Of a DNA stretch of 64,000 nucleotides, positions 52,861 through 61,591 are shown in pieces. Origin of the DNA: Winogradskyella luteola (lineage in GTDB: Bacteria; Bacteroidota; Bacteroidia; Flavobacteriales; Flavobacteriaceae); contig NZ_JAGSPD010000003.1 of NCBI RefSeq assembly GCF_019203985.1, forward strand, positions 248,001 to 312,000. The letters run 5' to 3'. The translations under genes were made by a program, and so were the position numbers. The stretch's first letter is position 1, and every line of letters begins with the position of its first letter. Below the pieces are notes generated by a model that saw nothing but the letters and a program-made list of their open reading frames with translations, did no database searches and was not told where the DNA came from.

Positions 52861-53517
52861 ATGGAAGATTTAAAACTTCTCAATTATTTAGAATCGTACC
52901 TCACAGAAAACAGACGGAAACGTTTTCAAAAGGTTTTGTCACAACGTACAAAACATTTTACTGTTGCTACAGAGGATGTCTACCAACTTCACAATACAAG
53001 TGCCGTGATTCGTACTTGTGATGTGTTTGGTATACAAGAAGTTAATATTGTCGAAGAAATCAACTCCAAACGCATCGATCGGGAAATCGCTATGGGAGCC
53101 CAGAAATGGGTAGATTTAAACCGTTATCACACCACCAAGTCTTGCATCGAAGATTTAAAATCTAAAGGCTACCAAATTGTGGCAACGACACCTCATGCTC
53201 AGGATTGTGAGTTGATCGATTTTGATATTTCTAAAAAATCGTGTTTTTTCTTTGGTAGGGAAACTGAAGGTTTGTCTCAGCAGGTTATTGACAAGGCAGA
53301 TAGCTTTCTTAAAATTCCCATGGTTGGTTTTACCGAAAGTTTAAATATTTCGGTGTCAGCAGCAATTATACTTCAGTATGCAACTTCAAAATTGAGAAAG
53401 TCTGATATAAAATGGCAATTGACAGAACAGGAAATTATTGAAAAACGCTTTGACTGGATTAAGAAAACCATTAAGAACTATGATGCAATCATTGAGCATT
53501 ATAAATCGAAAACTTAA
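52861..53517 (+). CDS. TrmH/SpoU-family RNA 2'-O-methyltransferase
   Basis: 218-residue SPOUT-fold methyltransferase. The three conserved motifs are present: NTSAVIRTCDVFGIQEV (~42-58, motif 1), FFGRETEGLSQQVIDKAD (~137-154, motif 2) and IPMVGFTESLNISVSAAI (~157-174, motif 3). The N-terminal ~25 residues are a helical extension. TrmH makes Gm18 in tRNA; rRNA 2'-O-methylation by an RlmB-like enzyme is the alternative, but the short length favours TrmH. A TATTTTTG box ends only 4 bases before the ATG (52849-52856), so it is unlikely to serve this gene. Confidence 0.92.
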   Translation: MEDLKLLNYLESYLTENRRKRFQKVLSQRTKHFTVATEDVYQLHNTSAVIRTCDVFGIQEVNIVEEINSKRIDREIAMGAQKWVDLNRYHTTKSCIEDLKSKGYQIVATTPHAQDCELIDFDISKKSCFFFGRETEGLSQQVIDKADSFLKIPMVGFTESLNISVSAAIILQYATSKLRKSDIKWQLTEQEIIEKRFDWIKKTIKNYDAIIEHYKSKT

Positions 53518-53557
53518 TTTTTGTAAATTTATAGCACTAACCAAAATCTAAAATATT

Positions 53558-54088
53558 ATGATGATATTGTTATATGTGGTGCTTGCTATTGTGGGTATTA
53601 TAATTTTACTCGCTTTAATCGCTCCCAAAACTTACAATGTTAGCAGAAGCATCGTTATTGATAAGCCCGTTGCCGAAGTTTTTGACTATTTAAAATATGT
53701 GAAAAATCAAGATGAATGGTCACCATGGAAAAAGAAAGATCCCAATATGAAACAAGAATTTACGGGTACAGATGGAGAGGTTGGTTTTATTTCGAGATGG
53801 GAAGGTAATAAAGAGGTTGGTACTGGTGAGCAAGAAATCGTTTCTATAAATGAAAATAAATCTATTTATAGCCAACTTCGATTTTATAAACCATGGAAAT
53901 CACAATCTGATGCTTATTTAAAGGTAAGACATAACGGCAATGGCACTTCTGAAGTGATTTGGGGATTTTCAGGTATAAATACACCTCCATCAAATATTTT
54001 CTTTCTATTTTTTAATATGGATAAAACTGTTGGAAAAGATTTTGAGCAAGGTTTAAAAGATTTGAAACGTATTTTGGAAGCTAAATAA
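53558..54088 (+). CDS. SRPBCC-family protein with N-terminal membrane anchor
   Basis: 176 residues. One membrane helix at ~4-22 (LLYVVLAIVGIIILLALIA), then an SRPBCC/polyketide-cyclase-like domain (SIVIDKPVAEVFDYLKYVKN, WSPWKKKDPNMK, GFISRWEGNKEVGTG, SEVIWGFSG). The fold is a deep hydrophobic pocket; ligand unknown. Transcribed in the same direction as trmH (40 bases downstream) and may be co-transcribed. A weak terminator follows. Confidence 0.85.
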   Translation: MMILLYVVLAIVGIIILLALIAPKTYNVSRSIVIDKPVAEVFDYLKYVKNQDEWSPWKKKDPNMKQEFTGTDGEVGFISRWEGNKEVGTGEQEIVSINENKSIYSQLRFYKPWKSQSDAYLKVRHNGNGTSEVIWGFSGINTPPSNIFFLFFNMDKTVGKDFEQGLKDLKRILEAK

Positions 54089-54121
54089 TAATCGATTGTT
54101 AAACTGAGCATAGTCAATCAG

Positions 54122-54147
54122 ACCTTTAATAGAGAGGTTTTTTTAAT
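54122..54147 (+). terminator. Weak rho-independent terminator
   Basis: ACCTT / GAGGT short stem followed by a long T-rich run, 34 bases after the SRPBCC gene. Confidence 0.5.
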
Positions 54148-54189
54148 TTTTTTACTGTGCCTTGGAAGACATTTTTAATACATTAAATT

Positions 54190-54552
54190 ATGGTAGGTTG
54201 GTTCGAAATTCCGGTAAATGATATGGAACGTGCAAAACAGTTTTACGAAACCGTTTTTAATATTGAAGTAAAAGATGTTGATTTTGGAGGCTTAAAAATG
54301 GGATGGTTCCCTGATAACAATGGTGCTTATGGAGCTACAGGAACATTGATTAAACAAGAGACTTACATTCCTAGTGAAAAAGGCACATTGGTTTACTTTA
54401 TGTGTGAAGATGTGCAAAACGAATTGGATAGAATAGAAACCGCTGGAGGAAAAATATACCAGCCCAAAACCAAAATCTCTGACGAACATGGTTTTATGGG
54501 AGCTTTTATTGATACTGAGGGGAATAGAGTGGCTTTGCACTCAAAAGTTTAA
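54190..54552 (+). CDS. VOC (glyoxalase/dioxygenase superfamily) protein
   Basis: 120-residue vicinal-oxygen-chelate domain with one beta-alpha-beta-beta-beta pair: VGWFEIPVNDMERAKQFYETVF at the start and GAFIDTEGNRVALHS at the end. Metal ligands expected of the superfamily are only partly present (Glu in EIPV, His in EHGF). Function cannot be assigned: members include glyoxalase I, antibiotic-resistance and dioxygenase proteins. It converges on the next gene with only 6 bases between stops. Confidence 0.88.
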   Translation: MVGWFEIPVNDMERAKQFYETVFNIEVKDVDFGGLKMGWFPDNNGAYGATGTLIKQETYIPSEKGTLVYFMCEDVQNELDRIETAGGKIYQPKTKISDEHGFMGAFIDTEGNRVALHSKV

Positions 54553-54558
54553 GAGTTC

Positions 54559-55371
54559 TTAAGCTTTGTTCTTACGTTTTTTTCGCTCTTTACTTCTTTG
54601 AATCACTTTGTATTCTTCATAGCATTCGCTTATGGCATCTAATACCTGAAGGTCATTAGCGGTATTTATAAAATCTTTGGAGTAATTGCATTGGTTTACA
54701 ATTTCGTCTAAATCGTATTTAGTCACTTGTAATAATACCATAAGCATTTCCCTGTCAAAACGTTTTGCAAGTTGATTTCTGATTTCGTCATCTTCCTTCA
54801 TCTTTTTTAGCTTGCGCATTTCATTTGGCTTTTTTCCAAACATATTATAGAGAAAATCTGCAGGATTGAATATTGCACCTAAAACCTTAGTGGCAATATT
54901 AGGTTTTCCACCTTCATAAGCTTTGCCGTACAAACCAGAAATTCTATACTGATTGTTAGAACGAATAGGAACTTGTTTCATATCCACTTCTAAATAACCT
55001 GTAAGTTCCAACTGCTTTACGGTAACCTCTTCTAAAGCCAATGCAAGTTCTGTCATGGCTATTTTGGTATTGCCAAACTTTAACCAATCATTGGTAACTC
55101 TAACTTTTATAGATTTATAGCCTAAATAAGATAAATGTAGGGTGTCGTTAACTGATGCTCTAATTTCAAACTCTCCATTGTCATCTGTTGCAGTACCGAC
55201 AACTTTATTAATGTTTACAATATTTACTTCACTCAAAATTTCGTCAGTAGAGGAACTTATAATTGTCCCTTTGACGGTCTCTGGTGTTTTGGTAACTGTA
55301 CTGTCTTGACTATGGGTGTAAACCGAAGTAAAACATAGAAATAAAATTAGTAAATATCGCATTAGTGTCAA
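54559..55371 (-). CDS. Exported carboxypeptidase-regulatory-like (CarboxypepD_reg) protein
   Basis: 270 residues. Signal peptide ~1-21 (ends YTHS-Q). Residues ~30-115 match the carboxypeptidase-regulatory-like beta-sandwich that opens TonB-dependent receptors of Bacteroidota: GTIISSSTDEILSEVNIVNI, GTATDDNGEFEIRASVNDTL, LSYLGYKSIKVRV. No plug or barrel follows. The C-terminal ~150 residues are basic and helical (PNEMRKLKKMKEDDEIRNQL, ending in Lys/Arg-rich ERKKRKNKA). Periplasmic protein of unknown job, common in Flavobacteria. Confidence 0.83.
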   Translation of the reverse strand: MTLMRYLLILFLCFTSVYTHSQDSTVTKTPETVKGTIISSSTDEILSEVNIVNINKVVGTATDDNGEFEIRASVNDTLHLSYLGYKSIKVRVTNDWLKFGNTKIAMTELALALEEVTVKQLELTGYLEVDMKQVPIRSNNQYRISGLYGKAYEGGKPNIATKVLGAIFNPADFLYNMFGKKPNEMRKLKKMKEDDEIRNQLAKRFDREMLMVLLQVTKYDLDEIVNQCNYSKDFINTANDLQVLDAISECYEEYKVIQRSKERKKRKNKA

Positions 55372-55452
55372 TTACTTTGTAAAGGTAGTAAACAAAACGG
55401 ATTTTGTGTCTTTCAATTACAGATTTGACTAAATATTAACAACAATTATGCC

Positions 55453-55482
55453 TAAAAAAAGCCCCACTTAAGAGGCTTTTTG
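55453..55482 (-). terminator. Terminator of the DEAD-box helicase gene
   Basis: On the minus strand AAAAAGCC / GGCTTTTT closes the stem, with a T-run after it. It starts 3 bases after the helicase stop. Confidence 0.85.
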
Positions 55483-55485
55483 ATG

Positions 55486-57315
55486 TTATTTTCTACGTGA
55501 ACGCCGAGGTCGGTCCGAAGGCGACCCTGAGCGTCTTGGTTTAGGGTCGTCAGAACGTCTACTGCGTCTTTCACTTCGATTTTCAGAACTGTCACTTCTT
55601 CGCGAACGTCTATCGCTTCTAGGTTTGTCGTCGCTTTTACGACCTCTTCCACCAGAACGTCTATCGTCTTTTCTACGACCTCTGTCTCGCCTGTCACCGC
55701 CACTTCGACCTCTGTTTTCACTTACTTCTACATTAATAAAACGACCTTCGTGTTTAAAGTCGGTAAAAAAGGCAAGCACTTTTTCTTGCAACTCTTTTTC
55801 GGTATTAAAGAATGAAAAGCTGTCCTTTACATCAACTTTAAATACGTCGTCACGTCCAAGTTCCAAAACTTCTTTTAGGAAGTCTTTTAATTTCATCCAA
55901 TCAAAACCATCTTTATGACCAACATTAATAAAGTAACGTGTGTCATTGGATTGTTTTCCGTAATCACGACCACCGTCACCACCTTTGGAATCTACAACGG
56001 CTAAATCCTTTGATTTTTGATAATAATTAAAAAAGCGAGAAAACTCTACTGAGAAGAATTTCTTAATTAAATCGTCTTTTTCAATATCTTCAAATAATTC
56101 GTTAATACTATCTAAGTATTTATCAATTTCGTGATCAACCTCAGTATTATGAATCTTATTGGCTAAGCTCATTAATTGCACTTCGCAGATTTCCATACCT
56201 GATGGAATATCTTTCTTTTCAAACTGTTTTTTAATAATACGTTCAATACTCTTTATTTTTCTGACCTCACTTTTTGCTACAATTACCATTGAAACACCAG
56301 TTTTTCCAGCACGACCTGTTCGACCAGATCGATGGGTGTAGGTTTCAATCTCATCGGGTAATTGGTAATTGATAACGTGCGTAATATCATCTACATCGAT
56401 ACCACGAGCGGCAACGTCTGTAGCAACCAACATTTGTATTTGTTTGTTTCTAAAGGATTTCATCACCAAATCACGTTGGTTTTGGCTCAAATCGCCATGA
56501 AGCGCTCCTGCTGAGTAACCATCTTCAACCAATTTTTCAGCAACACGCTGCGTATCACGCTTGGTTCTACAAAAAATAACCGAAAATATATCTGGATTGG
56601 CATCTGCTAAGCGTTTTAATGCCAGATAACGATCTCTACCATTAACTAAATAATACTCATGTGAAACCTGACTGGTGCTTTCGTTTTTGTTTCCTACGGT
56701 AATTTCAGTAGGGTCGTACATAAACTTTTTGGCAATGGTCGCTACCTCTTTGGGCATTGTTGCCGAAAATAACCATGTACTTTTATCGTCAGGTGTATGC
56801 GATAAAATATCAGTTATATCTTCGTAAAAGCCCATGTTTAGCATCTCATCGGCTTCGTCTAATACACTATATTGAATTTTAGAAATGTCAACCAGTTTTC
56901 TACTGATCATATCTTTCATACGACCGGGAGTTGCTACTATAATTTGCGCTCCTCGCTTTACTTGTCTGGCTTGTTCGGTGATACTTGCTCCACCATAAAT
57001 AGCGACAACATTTAAGCCTTTGCAATATTTACCGTATTGTTTAAGCTCGTTGGCGATTTGCAAACAAAGTTCGCGAGTAGGCGAAAGGATAAGACCTTGC
57101 GTGGTTCTGCTGTCTACATCTATTTTTTGTAGCATAGGAAAACCAAAGGCTGCAGTTTTACCTGTGCCGGTTTGTGCCAATGCCACAAGGTCGCGTTCTT
57201 CTTCTAATAAAATTGGGATAGCTTTTTCTTGGACTTCACTAGGTTTTGTAAACCCTAAATCCGTAATAGCGTTAAGTAGGTCTTCATTAAGACCTAATTC
57301 TTGGAATGTGCTCAT
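55486..57315 (-). CDS. DEAD-box RNA helicase with DbpA-like RNA-binding domain and basic tail
   Basis: 609 residues. Helicase core ~1-375: AQTGTGKTAAF, PTRELCLQI, DEADEMLNMGF, SATMP, HRSGRTGRAGKTG. Residues ~465-540 are a DbpA/CsdA-type RNA-binding domain (YFINVGHKDGFDWMKLKDFL). The last ~65 residues are a disordered Arg/Ser/Gly tail (RSGGDRRDRGRR and RRSDSSENRSERR). Similar to DeaD/CsdA, which helps cold-adapted mRNA and ribosome assembly. A consensus promoter 110 bases upstream and a strongly folded leader suggest temperature or RNA-structure control. Confidence 0.93.
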   Translation of the reverse strand: MSTFQELGLNEDLLNAITDLGFTKPSEVQEKAIPILLEEERDLVALAQTGTGKTAAFGFPMLQKIDVDSRTTQGLILSPTRELCLQIANELKQYGKYCKGLNVVAIYGGASITEQARQVKRGAQIIVATPGRMKDMISRKLVDISKIQYSVLDEADEMLNMGFYEDITDILSHTPDDKSTWLFSATMPKEVATIAKKFMYDPTEITVGNKNESTSQVSHEYYLVNGRDRYLALKRLADANPDIFSVIFCRTKRDTQRVAEKLVEDGYSAGALHGDLSQNQRDLVMKSFRNKQIQMLVATDVAARGIDVDDITHVINYQLPDEIETYTHRSGRTGRAGKTGVSMVIVAKSEVRKIKSIERIIKKQFEKKDIPSGMEICEVQLMSLANKIHNTEVDHEIDKYLDSINELFEDIEKDDLIKKFFSVEFSRFFNYYQKSKDLAVVDSKGGDGGRDYGKQSNDTRYFINVGHKDGFDWMKLKDFLKEVLELGRDDVFKVDVKDSFSFFNTEKELQEKVLAFFTDFKHEGRFINVEVSENRGRSGGDRRDRGRRKDDRRSGGRGRKSDDKPRSDRRSRRSDSSENRSERRSRRSDDPKPRRSGSPSDRPRRSRRK

Positions 57316-57348
57316 TCTTTTTTATAAGTATTCGATATCTTTTATGTG

Positions 57349-57416
57349 GTGTTACATAAGAAGCGTATCGACATACTTAAACCTAAACTTCTGGTAACAC
57401 ATCCTCACGCTGAGGA
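57349..57416 (-). promoter_or_regulatory. Hairpin-rich 5' leader of the DEAD-box helicase
   Basis: In the leader there are two perfect pairings. TCCTCA / TGAGGA (57402-57407 / 57411-57416) with loop CGC forms a hairpin at the very 5' end. GTGTTAC / GTAACAC (57349-57355 / 57394-57400) encloses a second pairing AGAAG / CTTCT (57359-57363 / 57388-57392). Confidence 0.55.
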
Positions 57417-57424
57417 AATTTCGG

Positions 57425-57453
57425 CAAAGATAGACTTTTAATTGGAATTACAA
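57425..57453 (-). promoter_or_regulatory. Promoter of the DEAD-box helicase gene
   Basis: On the minus strand TTG (57453-57451), 18-base spacer, TATCTTTG (57432-57425), an exact TAnnTTTG match. Predicted start ~57418, giving a ~100-base leader to the ATG at 57315. Confidence 0.75.
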
Positions 57454-57477
57454 TTTTTGGTTTTAGTAAACGTGTTT

Positions 57478-58536
57478 TCATTTGTCTGATAAACCTAAAA
57501 AGGAAAGGATGGCTTGGTTAAATAATATAGGTTGAACTATATATGACTCGTGAGTACAATCTGGCAAAATTTTTATTCGTGAGTTTTCTATTAAATTATG
57601 AGCTTCTCTTTGTTCTTCTGGTACGGCAATAGCGTCGTACCTACCGGTTATTAATAATATAGAGTGCTTTATGTTTGGCAGTAATTCCCAAATGGCAGTC
57701 TGTTTTCCTGTATCCCAAAGCTCTTTTTCGGCGTACCAGAGCTTATCTGCTACAAACTTATTGTCTTTATTATTTAAATAGCTGATTGGGTTGTAAGGTC
57801 TTGCAAATACTGTTTTCAGTACCATACCTAAACCAATTTTCTTTTTAATAGCTTTGAAAGCATTATCTACGTAAGTGTTCCATTGTCTGGAAGCTTCAAT
57901 TGTAGAAATTGAATCTGTTTCCAACATCCAATTGTAAGCTTTTTGCCAATATACAGAGTCTTTACCATGTTCTATAAACTCTTTAGCTATATTTTTGAGA
58001 TAAAGCGGACGATAATGATTATAGCGTTCAGGTGAAAAATCACTGGTTATAGGTGTATTAAATACAATTCCTGATTTAATAAATGCTGTCTCTTCCGGAA
58101 ATATTGCTAGGCATTTCAATATATCAATGCCTCCCATACTGTGACCAAAAAGGTGTATTTCAGACTCATACTTTTGCTTTAATGATTCAGCAATAGTAAT
58201 AATATCTTTTAGTACTTGTCTGGCATTGATTTTTGAGGTGTCTATTTTTTTTATATTTCTATTAAGTCCGCGCTGGTCAAAATAAGCAATTGCTACTTTT
58301 GTTTCCAGAGTATTTTTCCATTTTGGATAATCTGAACGCCCAAAATCGATACCGTTTTCAGCACCTCCTCCTTGTACGTAAAGAAGAATTTTACTTGATT
58401 CTAGATTGCCTCTGACAAATACCGGTAGATTCTTGGTTTCGGGTTCTACATAGAAAAAATCTTTTACTTTTTCTTGAGCTGTTGTAATGCTATTTGTGAA
58501 TAAAATAAGTATTAATAAAATGATTTTTGAGTACAT
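57478..58536 (-). CDS. Exported alpha/beta hydrolase
   Basis: 352 residues. Signal peptide 1-20 (ends TTAQ). Alpha/beta hydrolase core: YFDQRGLNRNIKKID (oxyanion region), LFGHSMGGIDILKCL with nucleophile Ser in GHSMGG, and catalytic Asp/His candidates in ITGRYDAIAVPEEQ and LPDCTHESYIVQP. Proline iminopeptidase-like or esterase activity is plausible. It lies directly upstream (in the minus direction) of nothing else; the LytTR membrane regulator gene ends 91 bases before its start. Substrate unknown. Confidence 0.88.
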   Translation of the reverse strand: MYSKIILLILILFTNSITTAQEKVKDFFYVEPETKNLPVFVRGNLESSKILLYVQGGGAENGIDFGRSDYPKWKNTLETKVAIAYFDQRGLNRNIKKIDTSKINARQVLKDIITIAESLKQKYESEIHLFGHSMGGIDILKCLAIFPEETAFIKSGIVFNTPITSDFSPERYNHYRPLYLKNIAKEFIEHGKDSVYWQKAYNWMLETDSISTIEASRQWNTYVDNAFKAIKKKIGLGMVLKTVFARPYNPISYLNNKDNKFVADKLWYAEKELWDTGKQTAIWELLPNIKHSILLITGRYDAIAVPEEQREAHNLIENSRIKILPDCTHESYIVQPILFNQAILSFLGLSDK

Positions 58537-58626
58537 GTTTTACTTTTTAGGTTTACTACAAAACAATATCTAATACCTCAATTGGTATTTAAAAAACTTC
58601 ACCAATTTGCCGAATGTGATTAAATC

Positions 58627-59436
58627 TTAGGATGAATTGGTTAACCATTTTTTAAAGCTTGGAGAATTATATTTTGAAACGATTAAATTTAAGCCTGAAG
58701 AGAAATCATCATTTATCAAAACTTCAAGTTTTTGGTAGTCTAACCTACTGTAACCTTTCACTATTTTTCTCGAAGTTATTACTTGTCTGTTCAATCTAAA
58801 AAAATGTTTTGGAGACAATACGTCAGTTAATTTTGCTAAAGATTGATTTGTATGAAGCTTCTGATAATCTAAGGTTTGAATCCAAACTATATTTTCTGAT
58901 AAATAAATAATTGCTATTTCCGAATGTTTAACAAAGAGATTTTTTTTACCATTAAATACCTCTAATTGTTGTTTTGTGTCTTGAGGTAGAGTTTTATGCT
59001 TCGCTACATTGGCCGATATTGGTTTCAAATAGTTTTTTTGATAAAAGTAAACACAGCCTATTATCAAAAACACTATAGTCAATGGTATGTCGAATTCATA
59101 AAATGTAGTTTCTGTAAGCGAATCAATTTTGTAGTACAAAGAGTAGAAAACAATATCTACCAAAATAATCCATACAAATGAGATGCACAAGGTCGCTAGT
59201 AATAACCATATTAGACTTACCGAAGAATCAATTCGAAGTTTTTTAAAACCTATTTCGAGAATAGATGAAAACAAGTAATAAGTGGTTAAAAATATAAACC
59301 ATAGATGAAGGATATTTACAATGTTATTCTGCCTCCAATTTGAAAAAATAAAAATGTTTGGGTCATTAATACCACTGAGAAAGAATGATAGCAAAAATGT
59401 TATAAGCGCAGTGACAACAAATTTTTTCAGTTTCAA
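58627..59436 (-). CDS. Membrane-embedded LytTR-family regulator
   Basis: 269 residues. Four membrane helices in the first ~140 residues (FVVTALITFLLSFFLSG; NILHLWFIFLTTYYLFSSIL; LIWLLLATLCISFVWIILVD; FDIPLTIVFLIIGCVYFYQ). Residues ~160-269 are a LytTR DNA-binding domain (IIYLSENIVWIQTLDYQKLH, SPKHFFRLNRQVITSRKIV). There is no receiver domain, so it is a one-component regulator that senses from the membrane. It is followed 91 bases later by the hydrolase gene, its most obvious target. Such 4-TM LytTR proteins are frequent in Bacteroidota but poorly studied. Confidence 0.88.
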   Translation of the reverse strand: MKLKKFVVTALITFLLSFFLSGINDPNIFIFSNWRQNNIVNILHLWFIFLTTYYLFSSILEIGFKKLRIDSSVSLIWLLLATLCISFVWIILVDIVFYSLYYKIDSLTETTFYEFDIPLTIVFLIIGCVYFYQKNYLKPISANVAKHKTLPQDTKQQLEVFNGKKNLFVKHSEIAIIYLSENIVWIQTLDYQKLHTNQSLAKLTDVLSPKHFFRLNRQVITSRKIVKGYSRLDYQKLEVLINDDFSSGLNLIVSKYNSPSFKKWLTNSS

Positions 59437-59601
59437 ATATTATATGATTTTAATGGTATGAGTAATCCTGTTTTTACTTCGGGCGTAGTTTGTACAGCTA
59501 GACAAATTTAATTTTTCCACGTAACTAAGTCAACAGTTTTAATTAGCATTTATAAACAAAGCAATAATTGTATCTTCGCTTTTTAATTCTTAAAAAAATA
59601 A

Positions 59602-60741
59602 ATGACTAAATACGATTATATCATTCTAGGGGCCGGTGCTTCGGGTTTAATGCTGGCGTATCGTATATCGCAAGATGCTTTTTTTGATGGTAAATCGGTT
59701 TTAATTATTGATAAGATTAAGGATAAAGGTAATGACAGAACTTGGTGTTTTTGGGAGAATGGAGACGGTGAGTGGGATGGTTTATTGACCAAAACATGGG
59801 CAAAGATTTTTTTTGGAAGCGATAACTACTCAAAGGAAATAGATATTTCTCCTTACAATTACAAAATGATTCGCAGTAATGATTTCTATAAATCACTTTG
59901 GGAATCGATCAATGTGAATAAGAACATTACCTTTTTAAAAGATGAAGTTGATAGTTTCACAGCACTGAAATATGGTGTGCAAGTCATTACAAAAAAGGGC
60001 AGTTACATTGGGGCAAAACTATTTAATAGTATACCTGATTCTGAGGTGTATGAAACTCAAAAAGAGTATCCTGTTTTACAACAACATTTTGTGGGTTGGT
60101 TTGTTAAGACCAAAGAAGATATGTTCGATGATTCCCTGGCAACTTTTATGGATTTTACAGTTGAGCAAAACGGAAATACACGTTTTATGTACGTATTGCC
60201 TACCGATAAAAAAACGGCACTTTTTGAATACACTTTGTTTTCTAAGGATTTACTGCAATTAACCGATTATGAAACATCTATAAAAGAATACTTAAGCCAA
60301 AAAGGAATATCTAATTTTGAGGTTATAGAAAAAGAAAAAGGTTCAATCCCAATGACATCCTTTAAATTTAACCAATTAAATTCTAAGCATGTTTTAAACA
60401 TAGGCACAGCTGGTGGTTGGACCAAAGCCAGTACGGGCTACACATTTAGAAACACCTCTAAAAAAACAAAGGAATTAGTGTCATTTTTGAAACAAGGAAA
60501 TGACCTTTCCAAGTTTTATAAAAAATCAAAATTTTGGTTCTATGATTTAATATTTCTAGATGTTTTAGACCATCATAATAATGAAGGAGCGGCTTTATTT
60601 TCGTCCATGTTCAAAAAAGCGAACATCAAAACAATCTTTAAGTTTTTGAATGAAGAATCTACTTGGTCAGAGGATTTAAAAATCATTCTTTCTGTACCTC
60701 CAAAACGTTTTATTCAGGCGTTTTTTAAGAGATTGTTCTAA
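59602..60741 (+). CDS. crtY: Lycopene beta-cyclase
   Basis: 379-residue flavoprotein. The FAD-binding motif is YIILGAGASGLMLAYRI (5-21), and the family signature NDRTWCFWENGDGEWD follows (~48-63). The C-terminal part contains TAGGWTKASTGYTFRNT, the conserved catalytic region of CrtY-type cyclases. It closes both ends of lycopene to beta-carotene in the membrane, the step before hydroxylation to zeaxanthin, the usual flavobacterial pigment. Other crt genes are not in the window, so the gene stands outside a full carotenoid cluster. Confidence 0.9.
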   Translation: MTKYDYIILGAGASGLMLAYRISQDAFFDGKSVLIIDKIKDKGNDRTWCFWENGDGEWDGLLTKTWAKIFFGSDNYSKEIDISPYNYKMIRSNDFYKSLWESINVNKNITFLKDEVDSFTALKYGVQVITKKGSYIGAKLFNSIPDSEVYETQKEYPVLQQHFVGWFVKTKEDMFDDSLATFMDFTVEQNGNTRFMYVLPTDKKTALFEYTLFSKDLLQLTDYETSIKEYLSQKGISNFEVIEKEKGSIPMTSFKFNQLNSKHVLNIGTAGGWTKASTGYTFRNTSKKTKELVSFLKQGNDLSKFYKKSKFWFYDLIFLDVLDHHNNEGAALFSSMFKKANIKTIFKFLNEESTWSEDLKIILSVPPKRFIQAFFKRLF

Positions 60742-60765
60742 AATGATTTTCAGCTTTTTACTGGT

Positions 60766-61005
60766 TTAGGAATCTGAGTAAATCTGCCCTCGATGTGGCT
60801 TAAGTGCATCTCTAATAGATTTCATTTCAGATTCATCTACTACTAAAAAAGCCAAGCTATGCATATCGTTGATAATCTCAACTCCGGTTATTGTAATACT
60901 CAATTCATTCATCTTAATATATTCCCTAAGGTGTACTAAATGATGTTCAGCTGTCTTTTGGCTCGCCGGACCTCTAAAATCCCAAATCAATTTCAATTTA
61001 CGCAT
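60766..61005 (-). CDS. Small conserved protein of unknown function
   Basis: 79 residues from the Met at 61005 (MRKLKLIWDFRGPASQKTAEH); a Met nine codons earlier would overlap the upstream gene by 35 bases instead of 8. It is a compact alpha/beta sequence: LKLIWDFRGP strand, AEHHLVHLREYIKM helix, ITGVEIINDMHSLAFLVV strand pair, then DALKPHRGQIYSDS. Ferredoxin-like (GYD/DUF3303-like) is a guess from the pattern. It overlaps the SRPBCC gene by 8 bases and is almost certainly translated with it. Confidence 0.65.
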   Translation of the reverse strand: MRKLKLIWDFRGPASQKTAEHHLVHLREYIKMNELSITITGVEIINDMHSLAFLVVDESEMKSIRDALKPHRGQIYSDS

Positions 61006-61453
61006 TGGCTGTAGAAGTTCCGTTTTCGACAAAATTTTTAAAGTTTTTCATATAGGTTTTGGTTTGTTTTTTGAATGCTCTGGGCATTAAAAACAACATG
61101 GCATTCATTACAAAATTAGTAGGCTGAAACTCGTTTTTGCAAATCCATCGGGTATGGTTTTCTTCAATAGATTCAAAATAGTTTTGCTGTATATTACGCA
61201 TGCCTTTTGTTGTGTATGTGGCATGAAATTCACTCGGGAAATTCTGTTTCGTAATCGTTTCTATGAGCTCCATTTTCCGTTTTCCAAAATCGTAATTCAG
61301 CTTCATTTTTGCTCCAAACTCACCAGGAGTACCAGATATGTGTTCGGCACTTACTAAGCCTTCTTGCCAATGTTTCATATTATCTGTAGAATCCATTTTG
61401 TTGATAACATATTCCAAAGGTTTTTCAATAATAATCTCTGTAGTATATTTCAT
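60998..61453 (-). CDS. SRPBCC-family protein
   Basis: 151-residue SRPBCC/START-like domain: TEIIIEKPLEYVINKMDSTD, WQEGLVSAEHISGTPGEFGA, ELIETITKQNFPSEFHATY, IQQNYFESIEENHTRWICKN. No signal peptide or anchor. The pocket-forming fold may bind a hydrophobic ligand. Overlaps the following small conserved gene by 8 bases, a coupled pair of unknown purpose. Convergent with the lycopene cyclase gene. Confidence 0.85.
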   Translation of the reverse strand: MKYTTEIIIEKPLEYVINKMDSTDNMKHWQEGLVSAEHISGTPGEFGAKMKLNYDFGKRKMELIETITKQNFPSEFHATYTTKGMRNIQQNYFESIEENHTRWICKNEFQPTNFVMNAMLFLMPRAFKKQTKTYMKNFKNFVENGTSTANA

Positions 61454-61591
61454 TTTTTAATTAATGGATTATAAAGATAAAAAAAGTGCGGATACTAACT
61501 TAAGTATATCAGCGTTTTTCAACAATTAAGATTTAGAAACTGGTATACAACTTTTAAGGTATTGCCGTTAAAATAATGGCTTTTGTTCTCC

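Noticed and set aside
55486..55720. Arg/Ser/Gly-rich repeats as a mobile or horizontally acquired segment
   Set aside because: Basic disordered tails are usual in Bacteroidota DEAD-box helicases; the GC rise here follows from Arg codons.
55452..55721. Minus-strand frame overlapping the helicase tail
   Set aside because: A shifted reading of the Arg/Ser-rich tail codons; valine/glutamate pattern is a frame artefact and the true stop at 55486 is followed directly by a terminator.
57020..57397. 125-codon + strand frame over the helicase start
   Set aside because: Antisense to the helicase N-terminus and covers its promoter leader; no start signal or protein signature.
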